DNA of 64,000 bases from Polytrichum commune. Lineage: Eukaryota > Streptophyta > Polytrichopsida > Polytrichales > Polytrichaceae. Position numbers and translations under genes: made by a program. Below are positions 33,641 through 45,286 of the stretch, piece by piece. The stretch is from the NCBI GenBank assembly GCA_950295325.1, contig OX485808.1, positions 11,968,501-12,032,500 on the forward strand. Reading direction: 5' to 3'. Below the pieces are notes generated by a model, which saw only the letters and a list, made by a program, of their open reading frames with translations, did not search any database and was not told where the DNA came from. Numbering within the stretch: the first letter of the stretch is position 1; every line of letters starts with the position of its first letter.

Positions 33641-34170
33641 GTCTGTTTAAAGCCCACTGACTTTAAAAATAAGTGACTGAGCTTTAAAGCCGTCAAGTGT
33701 GTGTCACTCTCCCCATGGTTCTCAAATATGGACCGTACCTCTCCTTTGTCCAATAAAAAAGAGGCTTGAATTAGTGTGTATGCTTAAGTTCACCTCTCCT
33801 TGTTGATTTGACATTGATGTTAGCTTGAAAGACCCCGCCTTAGTAAACCTAATAGGTTCATTTGAAATTAATTAGCTGCAAACAAATAGGGGGCAAGCTT
33901 TGACCATGGATGAATGGAAGTTTACAATATTCCCTCTCTCCAATAACAAGGTTCATTATTTTATTCCTTAGTAAATCTTTGTGATGAACTTGGAGTGCCT
34001 TATGATGACAATACACTTATAATAGTGAAATTGTGGGCCACATTACATAGCTTATATCAACACTTAATTTTTTGGGGTTAATACTGTGGGATGCATGCTA
34101 TTTGTCAACCCATTATAGTAGTGAAAATAGAGTTACAATGATTCTATTTGAATGAAAATAGAGTGCAATC
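33641..34170. other. No gene recognised
   Basis: AT-rich intergenic sequence without features I can name. Confidence 0.35.
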
Positions 34171-34396
34171 AACACACTATTTTGTCTAATTAGTGTGGGT
34201 TACCGTTTGGAGTTCCACATTGGTGTAACATTTTACTCAGAGAATTGATTGTTGCCAAATAACATAAGTAGTTAGTATGCATGCTGAAGAATATGATATA
34301 ACTTAGTTGGTAAAACACGATTATATTTGTAAAAAGTTATAGCAACACGTAACTCCAAATGGTAACCTACACCAACTAGACAAAATAGTGTACTAC
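34171..34396. mobile_element. MITE with long imperfect TIRs
   Basis: The outer 45-50 bases (ACACTATTTTGTCTAATTAG on the left; ACACTATTTTGTCTAGTTGG on the opposite strand at the right) continue as an inverted match through GGTTACCGTTTGGAGTT versus GGTTACCATTTGGAGTT. The loop is AT-rich and non-coding. No target duplication was evident. Confidence 0.8.
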
Positions 34397-34455
34397 CTAC
34401 TTGACAAGTGATTCTCTCTCCTTGAAGTCAGTACATGCCTAGAATAGGTCTACTA

Positions 34456-34814
34456 GGGCACCACGGGCCTTGGCTTGGTGGTTAGGCTCATGGCCCCCAA
34501 TGAGGAGGTTGTGGGTTCTATTCCCCATGCCGGCGTGGTGCTCACCACCTTAGTCCACCCAACTATTGTGGGGGGTCCTTGGACCTTGTTGTATGGGTAC
34601 CTAAAGCCCTTTGGGGGGATACCATGTCCGGTATCTTCAAGGCACTAGTGGCTAGCTAGGAACTAGTATAGTGTGTCACTATAGTGTCCATCCTCGAAAG
34701 GGGAGAGTAGTATTGTCCCAGTGTCCCCTTGTCCAGTGGCCATCGGGTTCATTGGCATTACGAACGGACACTTTATTCACGCCGGCCCCTTGTAGACCGG
34801 AGTTTCTCTCTCTC
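34456..34814 (+). mobile_element. tRNA-derived SINE with 11-bp TSD
   Basis: This is a 359-bp element. Near its 5' end it carries an RNA polymerase III A-box-like TGGCTTGGTGG (34471-34481) and a B-box-like GGGTTCTATTCC (34513-34524), spaced as in a tRNA gene. It ends in a TTTCTCTCTCTC tract. A perfect 11-bp duplication, TAGGTCTACTA, flanks it at 34445-34455 and 34815-34825, the signature of target-primed reverse transcription. It encodes no protein and would depend on a LINE for movement; a LINE remnant exists at 3.3-4.7 kb, but a match between their 3' ends is not evident. Confidence 0.9.
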
Positions 34815-34849
34815 TAGGTCTACTAACCACCAAACCTAACTTCAAGACC

Positions 34850-34871
34850 GGGGGGGGGGGAGGGGGGGAGG
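34850..34871. repeat. Poly-G tract
   Basis: Eleven consecutive Gs, one A and seven Gs give a G-rich strand able to form a quadruplex. Such runs are also prone to length errors in sequencing. Confidence 0.85.
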
Positions 34872-35536
34872 ATTTTTTCTTCACCAATTTATTGTTATCC
34901 AAGTGTTAGTCATAGAGAGGTGTTAGTAATTCAACGGTCTTTCCTAATGTTATGAAAAGGCAGGGGAATCACGGTAAAATGATATATTATTAAGCATGGG
35001 TGCAAAGGGTTGGGACAACATGCCATATTAGTTTTATACATTGTGCAAGTACATCCAAGAAGAGAGAGAATTAATGTATACGAACGTACCTCTCATTCAT
35101 CATGAACATTAAAACTTTGAAATAGTATATAACATTATATTCGTTAATCGGAGACTTTGAAAAATCTCAAAATAAAATATGCCCATAGTTTGGGATGCCA
35201 ATATTGTGAGCATACGGAACATTGGGAACATTGGGAACATGACGATTTATGAATTTGCATGTGGAGAATATTCACAATACAAAAAATAGCAAGTCATTGA
35301 ATTATAATGAAAACATAAACTTCATGTGGAAAATAACAATCGAATCTCAAAAACAAATGGTTTTATGTCATTATAGAGTTTAGGGTGCGCATCCCATATC
35401 TAAGGGTCTTATGAATTTGGATGGCACATCCCAAATGTATGCCACAATTGAATGTGGGAAGTCTACTAAGTCTATTAAAAACCAAGAATAAACACGCGCC
35501 CATGTTTTTCGCCATTAATTCCCACCTACGTTATGT
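34872..35536. other. No gene recognised
   Basis: AT-rich sequence. A single half-palindrome ACGAACGTACC at about 35080 recalls the motif clustered at 38.8-45.6 kb. Confidence 0.35.
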
Positions 35537-38500
35537 TTACCCATCTCCATCTTCCGTTTCATATCCATTATCGGCGTCATTTTCCGCAGCTGCAATACGT
35601 GCCAAATTGTCTTTGGCAAAATCTATATGTTTTTGGGGGATGGTCATTGTTTCTGATTTAGAATCCTTGCGCGGCTTCCAAGCACAAAATATGGTATCCG
35701 TGTTTATCCAAACCGGTGCGTACGCTGAGTCCACCGTCCACTTGAAACTCTTTTTGGTGTTCAAACCTAAATATGTGCGAAACACGTTCTGGTTTTTTGT
35801 GTTTGGACGGCAATATTCCACCTCAATTTGACAAAAGTTGGGGCTAGTTCGAACAAAATTTGGTGAAGACAATGCTTTCACCAACCAAATTGGCTTGGGA
35901 TGCTCTTCATCCTCTACTCATACGAGGACCATATAACCTTTGTGGCAATCAACACCTATACGAAACGACGGTGCCGGTCGATTGCACGCAGGGCCAACGT
36001 AATGCTCATCCATTGCGAAGTTTTCACGGACGTCTCCATTGCTGGAAAATATGGTGTCGGATTCGACAACCGTCAAACGACTTTGTGGCCAAAATCCTTG
36101 TGTCAAAGTTGTACGTGTGTCGCCACTAAGTGTCATCAAGGCCGAGCGGATGCGATCGTAATATGCGATCAACGGTTTATGGGTATCTCTGACACGTCTA
36201 GTGATGTCCTCCTCACACAACTCTTTCCAGTATTCAATGAATCCGGATATGCTTTTGATGATTTCCGGCCCATTCCTCATGGGGTCGGATTTGCAAGGCT
36301 TTGGATCTCCATCCAGGACCAAACATTTCTCATCCTTGTCTTGACGCCATACGAGTATACCATCATCCGGGCCCCAATTAGGAGATGTGCACAAAAACTT
36401 GAACTGCATGGCCGAGACACCATCATCCTTCATATAGAATCGGAATTGTTGTGCTTTGGTATATTCCACCAAACGGTCCACTCCCTTCAACATGTATGGC
36501 TTGATGAAGGCCTTGAAATTTGGTACTTCTTCAATCATGTGTGGGATCACCAGCATATGGTCCAAATTCATATATGATTTCATGAGAAGTGGTATGGTTG
36601 GAAAATTTTCCTCGTACAACTTCATGCTCCAACATCCGAATAACGCATCAATGTCGTCGTGTGTGTGTCCCACCATCAAAAAAGACACAAACACCTCTTT
36701 GAAGATTCCTTTCGCCACGAGCAATGACCAAAAACAAAATATGTATCGACATTTGTTGTCCTTCGCACAATTATCAAGTTGAACGTGAAGAGTTGGATGC
36801 AATGGTTTGCACAAATGGGTTCTCCGGGTGGTTCCGACAATGACGACATACAAACCTCCTTCTCCGCAAGCACTGCCTTATAAAGGGGTGTTGTTCTACA
36901 ACCATCAAAAAGTGCACGGGAAGAATGTATCGGTGGCTTCTTAAGATCGCGCAAGAGTTTTGTAAATGAACCCACCATGTAGTTAGCATCGCTAGGGTAA
37001 AAATCCAAACCATAATGGGCATACTTAACGTCCACATGGCCGTGGACAATCATACCTGGGAAAAACAAACGATGTGTGAACAACAAAAATATGAAATAAC
37101 CACTAAACGGATGTATGAAGGTCTTTATTTGCCAAACATACCCAAGAAAATTGGAGAAACTTTCAACACATAATTATGATTTCATACAAACCTGTGACAA
37201 CTACGGGCAACTTGAAGAGACCATCCGTGGCCTTTATTTTACGTGCATAACAAGGGCATGCGGTCTTGACGTGGTTCATTTTATCATGGATGAATGTTAG
37301 AAGCTCTATAGGCCTCATTATGGATAGAGCACGATTCTTATAGTAATATTGATAGAGTGCTTCTTGGTTGTTGACATGCTCAATATATATATATATATTT
37401 GTTTGATATAAGATTATGTACCTATGAGGTGGGCGTCTCAAAGACCTTTGTATTTTTCACACATCGTCCACCTGGCGAACTTGTCCCCGGGTCTCTTCAA
37501 AATGTATTCCGCAAATTGTTGGTTTTTAGTCACACTCAAGTTGGACAAAGAAATGGGCCCATATCCCGCTATGCGACCCACTTCGTTGATGTCCGTTAAT
37601 ATGTTCTTCCATTTTGTGCCCGTGGGCAACACCATTTGAACAACTTTCACCCCTAACGACAATGTCCTCATCTTGTAAGGCATTGCATCAGCCAATGACA
37701 CTATGATGGTGGAGAGTGTCACGGACGCTTGGAGTGTAGCCTCCCTAGGTTTCTTGGTGCCCGAATTGCCATGAAATCGAGAGCGGCGACCCAACGATGA
37801 ATATTTTCGAAACCTATAAAAGTCAGTCTTGGAGACAGCGTGGATGGTATACTACGCCGTACAACACACTTCCACATTTTCAAGGGTCACCACCTTATGC
37901 CCATGGGTATCAATGTGCAAATTTCTGTGGACCTCGAGTTTCTTAGCCGATCTCATACAAAAATCCGTAAGCTACATCTCTTGACGTAGAGACCTAATTT
38001 TCTCACGCAGAAAAAATTGGCAACATTTTCTCGCGCAACAGTCCTTGGCGGACACGAGACGGATAAATTCGTCTCCCAATAGGCGATCATGTCGACTTTT
38101 CTTATCTCCGTGAGGCACGTTGTTAGAATCATATCTACGGAGGCCTTTGCGAGGATGTATTTTGGCAAGCAAAACTAATTGCGTTTGCTTATGCCGCTGC
38201 TCATGATCTCACAAGTTTACTTCTTCATGGAGAACCTGACGAAGGGGCCATCGACGCAAGGAAAATCTCCATGTCACCAGGACCTCAAGCGGAAGCAAAG
38301 AGTTCAAGATGCACATGCCAACATCATCAAGACCAAGGGGGTTGGCATCGACACATTCACGGGGATTTGAGTTTCTACATATGCCATCTGCCACCGGGAC
38401 ACCAAGCTCGTTGAATATAACGACATCAAGGCCCACCCATTGCTCCCTCCCGAAACCAACACACAACGAAATGTCATCGTGGTCATGCCCGGAATGTAGA

Positions 38501-38889
38501 GATTGTTTGTGCACTTCCAAATACTCGTGGGAGGATGTATCCACAAACACCCCCATCACGTTTGTCATGCCATTGCTATCCGCTGACGGGGAAAATAGTT
38601 CACATTCACCATCGGAGGACGATGCATTCGTCGACAACTCCAATGAACTATCTCCCACATGCATCGCCATACCACCTAGACAAACCACCAAGAAATGACC
38701 AACCCAACAAGCACCGCAATGCATATAAGAGCGGATACAACATATGTTTAGATATATGGCTAAAAATTCACAAACAAATTTTGGGGCACCATTGGAGGAC
38801 CTCACGTATAAAAACGAACGTGCGTTCCAAAACAACGTTTTACGCATACGTCTACAAACCTCACGAATGCTATGGATGGAAGAAATCAT
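35537..38889 (-). pseudogene. DUF7869-like transposon protein, broken
   Basis: Read leftward from 38889, the pieces follow a family order I know from plant transposon proteins. First is an acidic N-terminal exon (38209-38889). Next is a Cys-rich segment near 38050 (CCARKCCQFFLRE), then HKVVTLENVEVCCTA and GRRSRFHGNSGTKKP (37750-37900). Then come FIHDKMNHVKTACPCYARKI (about 37250) and HGHVDVKYAHYGLDF (about 37030). Then comes the RNase H-like signature LHVQLDNCAKDNK (Asp near 36775) with FVSFLMVGHTHDDIDALFG (about 36667-36635), and a long C-terminal part to 35537. Some junctions may be introns, for example ahead of 37065, but frameshifts near 36850 and 35900 interrupt the frame. The acidic residues of both signatures are kept. 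No TIRs were resolved. Confidence 0.7.
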
Positions 38890-39572
38890 TGTCGACTACA
38901 CACTCCTATATTCATATTGATAAACGTAACGATAAAGAGAGTATAAGATGGGTTATATCAACGGTCGTGCGTACACCTTCTCACGTATGTTTGAGGAGCG
39001 TCTGTACATGAACGATGGACGTCGAGGAGAACCCTGTGCAGGACCGGCAAGCATCCGCCTCCAGGAGGATGTCTATAGGCCCTCGACCTGGGTGCCAAGG
39101 ACGACGACGTGATGCGCATCCAGCAGACCCAGGCGTCTGATGGAGAGTGCAACCGATGCCCTGAAGACGGAGGCGGGGGCAGCTGTGGAGGTTACGAACG
39201 CGCGTTCGTTAATTGTTGAGGAGGGACGTGCTGCTTGGACCAGCGCCGTTGCCCCTCCCCTTGAACGCCACATGCATTTACGAACGCGCGTTCATAACCT
39301 TATTAACCTTTCAATAGACATCCAGAGGCCTTCCAGAGCCCTCTTTTGCGAGCACCCTTCGGCCTATCAATTTTGTAGGACACCCCATTATGTTGACTTA
39401 GGACCCTGCGTGATAGATCATCACCAGAGAACACCTATACATATTCATGGAATTCATATATAAGCAGATGATATGTGCACCTATTCGCCCAATATTTTGT
39501 TCCCTAAACCCCTTCTCTTTTACTGTATGTTAATGTGATTCAGTACATTTTTGCATACCCACCTCATTCACG

Positions 39573-39982
39573 CACGGGGAGGTCACTTCATTGTCAAGTT
39601 GACACCACGTGCGGACAAAGTTTGCTACCCCTATATTACATGCCATATATAATTTTAAAATTTATGATATTTTTTCTACATATACATAACCATTGATAGT
39701 ATCTTTTGTATATTTTTTTGAAATTTTTCTTCATCTTTATTTTTTTTAGTAATTGTTTTAGTTCAATTTTGTGTCATTCTAGTTAGAAACGGTATGTTTT
39801 ATGAAAAAAACAAATCATCAAATTTAGTTACCACTTTTAAGTATGTCATAGGTACTATGTATATCTACTCATGAAAAAAATTTGATAAAATTTTGACCCA
39901 TTCTGGTGGTGCAACTTACCAAAAGAAGATTTTTTTTGGTCGCACGTGGTGTTCAACTTAACAATGGAGTGATCTCCCCGTA
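39573..39982. mobile_element. hAT-type MITE, copy 2
   Basis: This 410-bp element matches copy 1 (384-787) in the opposite orientation along most of its length. Its ends are CACGGGGAGGTCACT and, on the other strand, TACGGGGAGATCACT. An 8-bp duplication, CATTCACG, lies at 39565-39572 and 39983-39990. The right-hand duplication is part of a TTCACGAACG palindrome, so the MITE inserted into a pre-existing palindrome site. Confidence 0.9.
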
Positions 39983-40126
39983 CATTCACGAACGCACGTT
40001 CGTAAAAGGGTGCAAACCCGTGTTCACCTCCTTCACGAACAAGCGTTCGTAAATGATGATCACCGCCTCCCGCAGCCTTCATTCATGAACGCTCGTTCGG
40101 AAGTGTGCGTTGAGCAAATTTTACTT

Positions 40127-41771
40127 CACTACAAGAAAACCAACCCAATGTGATTAGGTTTTATGACTACAATAGGGCATAAACCAAAATGTGACTAGCA
40201 CTGTTTGTAGTCATTTCGACTTAGTCGCTTCGGACAATTTGACTGGGGGTCATATCGGACACTTCTTGTTCCCAATGTTGCGTTCCCACAGTGTTTTGGG
40301 ACTACAATGATGAGTCACCACAGTAGGACTATAGGAGCCCAACTACTATCTGTAGAATTTTGGTACAACAAAGGAGTAGTCACAGAGATTGCATAGTTAA
40401 CAAATTCAAGTTGTAGGGACAAAGGCAGTTCATTGCCAATATAAGTAAAGAAAACTATGCACATGACTATAGTATTTTGCAATCACTTTGACATCTCAAA
40501 AAAGTACGGAAAGGTGATCAGTAATAGCTCATTTGTCAACATGGGAAACCAATTTTTGGACTCTTTTGCAATTAGTTAGTAATTGTTTGAAGTTGTATTT
40601 ATAGGTGTTGCTAAAATGCAATTCATTACTAGTATAAGTAAAGGAAACTGTCTAGATGACTATGTTATTTTGCATTCATTACTAATTTAAGTAAAGAAAA
40701 CTGTCCACATGACTACGTTATTTTGCAATCACTTTGACGTCTCCAAAAAATATGGGAAGGTGATCAATTATAGCCCAATGTGTCAGCCTGGGAAATCTAA
40801 AGCAAAGTCAAGCATACAAGGCATTTTCGTGCATCTGGAAAGTAAGTGGAAAGATAGAGCAAGTGCTAATCATTATTTTTGGACTCTCTTGCAATTAGTT
40901 AGTAATTTTTTAAGTTGTATTTATAGGTGTTACTAAAATGCAATTCATTATCAATATAAGTAAAGGAAACTGTGTCGATGACTATGTTATTTCGCAGTCA
41001 TTACTAATTCCAGTAAAGAAAACTGTCCACATGACTACGTTATTTTGCAATGACTTTGACATCTCAAAAAAGTATGGGAAGGTGATCAATAATGGCTTCT
41101 TTGTGAGCATGGGAAATTTGTAGCAAAGTTAAGCATACAAGGCAATTTTGTGCATCTGGAAAGCAAGTGGAAAGATAGAGCAAGTGGAATCATGATTTTT
41201 GGACGCCCAACCCAATTACTTACTAATTTTTGAAGGTGTATTTAGTAGTGTTTCTAGAATGGTGCCCTAAAATGACATCCTATAATGTTTGCGCGCAGAC
41301 ATGGTAGTGTTGAATAGACAAGCTATTATGTAAGTGAAGATTATGGACCTACTCCTATTTTACAACACTCACCCATTGAGCCAACGAGTAGAGGACTTCA
41401 AAATCATCTGATTGAAATATATGACTACTATTAGTCAGGTTATTTACTACATGAGTGCATGTAGTCACCCAAACCAACTCTATTACTACACTAAGACATA
41501 CATAAACCATATACCCATACAATCCGACTACATTAGTATGACTACACATAGTAAGCACTCAGAGCATGACTCTGGGAACCGGGCAGGAGAACATATGTCC
41601 CGTTCCCGTAGACGTTCCCACCCAGGTCCTAAAAAATATGACTACTTATATGACTAGTCCATGACTGGACCCTCTTAGGACTGATTTTAGACTAAACCAA
41701 TGACTGAGGTGACTACATAGTCATATGCGCTTAGTCACATCCGGTCGCATTGGGCTGGTTTTCTTGTAGTG
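40127..41771. mobile_element. Non-autonomous CACTA (En/Spm) element, TSD CTT
   Basis: The left end, CACTACAAGAAAACCAACCC, and the reverse complement of the right end, CACTACAAGAAAACCAGCCC, continue as AATGTGA/AATGCGA. This gives a TIR of about 27 bp beginning CACTA, as in En/Spm elements. A 3-bp duplication, CTT, lies at 40124-40126 and 41772-41774. The element is 1645 bp with no transposase. Internally, a block around AAGTAAAGAAAACTGTCCAC and GACTACGTTATTTTGCAAT recurs at about 40444, 40689 and 41012, and GACTAC/GTAGTC motifs are dense near the ends, probably subterminal binding repeats. Confidence 0.93.
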
Positions 41772-42159
41772 CTTGCTCTTCTTCGTTCGCAGATGATTGC
41801 CATACTGATTGTGTTTATGCACAGACGTATATGAATGGAGGTATGTTACCGGATGCGGGGACAATAATCCCAGGTGGTATTTACGAACGTGCGTTCATAA
41901 ATTACCGATCATCATGTGCCTTTAGATATGGGCAAACATGTTCGTATGATCCTGGAAGGCATATTTACGAGCGCACGTTCGTATGTCATTGCCATAGATT
42001 ATATGCCTATGACTCCATATGTTATGAGTAGCTCAACATCGACAAGGCTCTAATGTGGGACTTACGACCGCACATTTGTAAACCCCTGACATTTACATGT
42101 CTGAACCAATTGTCTAAACCCTAGCCCCTCGTCTTTACAAACGCACGTTCGTAAACCTC

Positions 42160-42940
42160 CGGTATTTACGGTGGTATATGCGGTTGGTGCAGTCTGTACT
42201 GTACCCGGGTGGTGTAGGGTTGGCACACAAGAAAATGGCTTGAGCGCGTTCCGTCAAATCTGTGGAGCGCACACTTGGATGTGTCGCTGAAAATAGCTAT
42301 GTTGTGGGGGGAAGAGCTTCAAGTACTTCCCCCCGATGGTTCAAAATCCCTTGGATGCTCTTTAAAAAGTGGATCCCCGCTGCCTACTTTGACCTAACAA
42401 TATGCAATTTCATCCATGCAAAATTATATAAATAACATTATGTATGGAACATGTCTTACATGCACGCAACATATTGAAAATATATAAATCGGTCGCACAC
42501 CTTAGTTGTTACCAAGGTCTCATGAAAATATATGTATATAAATATGTAAATAAATAAATAAATAAAATGTATATAGATACATAATGTCTAAATATGGAGA
42601 TGGTTAGCATTGAAGATTAAATGATTTGCGACTAAGGTGTGAAGTCCAAGTTAATTGACAATTGATAACTAATAAAGTTATGAATGTCTAAGTCATATAT
42701 ATATGTACACACACACACACACACAATGAGGTAAGAGTGGCTAAGAACATGTTGTGGACGCCCCTAAAATTGTAGGTATCATATTATGATTCACATCAAA
42801 AAATGCCCGTAATATGGTCACCAAGTGCATGAATACCAATAAAAATACGGGTTAATCCATAATGGCTTGTACTAGGATATATTGAGGACATTATGAACTA
42901 ATCATACATAATATATGTAAGTTAGGTCTTCATTCAAATG
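42160..42940. other. No gene recognised
   Basis: AT-rich intergenic sequence with short AAAT, TA and AC simple repeats (42550-42570, 42700-42724). Confidence 0.4.
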
Positions 42941-42949
42941 TAACCCTAG

Positions 42950-44250
42950 GTGTGAAAATAATAATGGCATGAGTGGGGAAAATTAATCAATTTGAAATGG
43001 TGCATATGATAGAGTAATCATAAGAATTGAAACCATACCTACGTCGAGTCACAGTTTCAATTATTATGTGTTTGACGTCCGATTGGAAATTGAATTCTCC
43101 TCCACCTCCTGTAAGGGTACGGATACACATCCTTGGGGGTGGATTCTTCATTGAAAACCTATGACATACATTTGAGGCTAGCCAAACATCGGACCATATG
43201 GCTCATTGGTTAAATACAATTAGATCATTGGTGAAATTTAAAGTTGAATGCACTATTCAATTGTTAGTTCCAGTTGACACCTAATTAAATGACTTGACGT
43301 CTTATTGGAAATAGACTTTTCCTCCACCATTGTGTGGAAATGCACAATTAATTTGGAATGGTGCATACAATAGTACGCACTTACAATTATATGTTTTGCA
43401 TCCTACGAGAAGTATGTGCATCATCATGATAGCTAAAACTGTTGATTTAAATTGAAGTCTTAAGGCATGCATGTTATAATAAGATTATGGATTGTGTGAT
43501 CAAATTGCACTCAAAACTATTAAGGTGAAAGAGGGAGCATATCAAATTTCACTTATCACCTAAACCAAAGTTTTATCTCAAATCTATTAATTTTGAATGT
43601 CAAAATGACAATTGGCATGATTATCAATTATTATAGTTGTTATGAACCGAATAAAGCAATTTCCAATCCAACCAACATTGGTACACCATTTTGACATGCC
43701 CACAGACCACAACATGGCCACATATAAGGAAGGTTGGTAAGATACAAAGATGCAGGGATGTAGGGTTTGGGGTTATGGTTTAGGGTTTGTAAAAGTTGTG
43801 TATGTGGTTTTCAGGTTTAAGGTTTAGATCGTTACTATGATACATTACACACACAAACAATATTGACTCCTCAAAAATCCTTATCGCACTAACTTAATTT
43901 ATGGCAATTTTACATAGTTGATGGTAGCAAAACATTCGACCACATGGCTGAAATGCATTAGTTCAAGCTAACACCTCATTTAATGAATGACATCTTATTG
44001 GAACTTGAATGTTCCTCCACTTCTTGTTAAGAAATGGATAGCCACTTTCCACAATCTCAAATTAATTCCTTTATGCATGTAATATTTATTGGAGGAACCA
44101 TTGAACAAATTGAAAGATATCTTGCTCTTACATAAACTATATTTTAAAGCATCATATACACATATTTGAGGGTGGATTCTTCATTGACAACCTACTAAAT
44201 GACATGCATTGTTCAATACGAATTAAATGAACATACTTTTCTAAAAATAT
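42950..44250. repeat. Degenerate repeated blocks
   Basis: Blocks like TGACGTCCGATTGGAAATTGA plus TCTCCTCCACCTCCTGT recur near 43074, 43303 and 43988. A second phrase, GGGGGTGGATTCTTCATTGA, recurs near 43136 and 44172. The order and spacing are irregular, so this is an old, rearranged repeat. No frame is conserved. Confidence 0.55.
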
Positions 44251-44399
44251 ATTTACAAGGAATGCAAATGTAGAGGTACTAAGGGGATACGGAAAGTAAA
44301 ATTCATGTATTTGAACTAAGTTTTTCAAGTTAATGCCCTAAACGCCTCCATTACATATACGTATTACAAAGCATGAATATAACATGCCTTCATTACTTA

Positions 44400-44640
44400 A
44401 TATACAACCATCTCCCATTGCATCTCACCATCCCATCTCCGCCAATCCCCCCATCCCCCATCTCCTCCCATTTCTCACATCTCCCCATGTCCACATCTAA
44501 TCCCATCCGATCCCATCTCCTTCCCAGCCCTAGCGAGTGGAGTGGCGCCACGTGGCAGCTGCGGGGAAACCCTAGTGGCGCCGGCTACCTCCCCGCGCCC
44601 CTTCCTCTCCTCCTCATTTGTCATTTGGAGGAGCGGAACG
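44400..44640. other. Pyrimidine-rich then GC-rich patch
   Basis: CATCTCCCC-type pyrimidine repeats (44410-44530) are followed by a GC-rich stretch with GGCGCCACGTGGCAGC (a CACGTG G-box core). It resembles a plant promoter or 5' leader, but no downstream gene is recognisable. Confidence 0.25.
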
Positions 44641-44696
44641 CTTAGAGAGCGAAGCTCCTGCCGTTTTTAGAACTTACATTTTATATTAGTTTTGGT

Positions 44697-44860
44697 GCAA
44701 GTGGTGAGAGATTAGGAAGCTTGAGAGTTTCACAAGCTTGAGAGCTTGAGTAGGAAAGCTTGAGAGCTTGAGAGTGAGTTTCAGAAGCTTGAGAGTGTAG
44801 GGAAGCTTGAGAGTTCATAAACTTGAGAGCTACAAGCTTGTGAGTTGTGTGTACATGGGA
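44697..44860. repeat. AAGCTTGAGAG short tandem repeats
   Basis: The 8-11 base motif (A)AGCTTGAGAG occurs about eight times with spacers of 0-20 bases. It has no coding value. Confidence 0.85.
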
Positions 44861-45286
44861 GTATGCTAGGGTTTGTATATAAGTTGTGAAGGCTTGAGGT
44901 TTGCATTAGTGTGCATTTGTGAGGATTTATGGGATTCTCAGCAAGGGACGAAGATCAAGTTTTGTGTGTGCAACACTTCAATGTAAGTTGTTTTCATTTC
45001 CAACTCACTCCCCTCACATTATGAAATTGTTGCTTCTTGAATTCAATGTGTTTTGTTATATGCATAATGAGCTCTGGATTTTTTTGTATGAATTATCACT
45101 TTCTTCTTCATTCTGCATCTCAATTGTGTTTTGATTCGATTTTTTTCTTCAGTTGTATCATTCTGACCAAGATTTGCAAGCATAGATGCAAGCATTGTTG
45201 ATCACAACAATCATCATCCTCTATATACGTATTCGTATATATACAAATATGTATATGTACGGACAAATAAAACCCAAAACCACCAC

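Larger units (their letters stand above)
38813..42156. repeat. Palindrome cluster 1: ten ACGAACGnnCGTTCGT-type sites
   Basis: Near-palindromic sites occur at about 38813, 39192, 39278, 39986, 40033, 40082, 41879, 41963, 42061 and 42134. The consensus is TTTACGAACGnnCGTTCGTAAA; the best are ACGAACGCGCGTTCGT (39194-39209) and the site at 39986-40006. Sequences between sites are mostly unrelated, so this is not a simple tandem array. When the later MITE (39573-39990 with one TSD) and CACTA insertion (40127-41774) are removed, ten sites fall in about 1.3 kb, just upstream of the minus-strand DUF7869 gene. Confidence 0.85.

Noticed and set aside
34456-34530. Functional tRNA gene
   Set aside because: A and B boxes are present but no acceptor stem or anticodon arm can be paired; the 11-bp duplication around a 359-bp unit identifies a SINE.
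36000-36577. 225-codon plus-strand gene and other plus-strand frames in 35.4-39.0 kb
   Set aside because: They are antisense shadows of the minus-strand DUF7869 protein, whose motifs are unmistakable.
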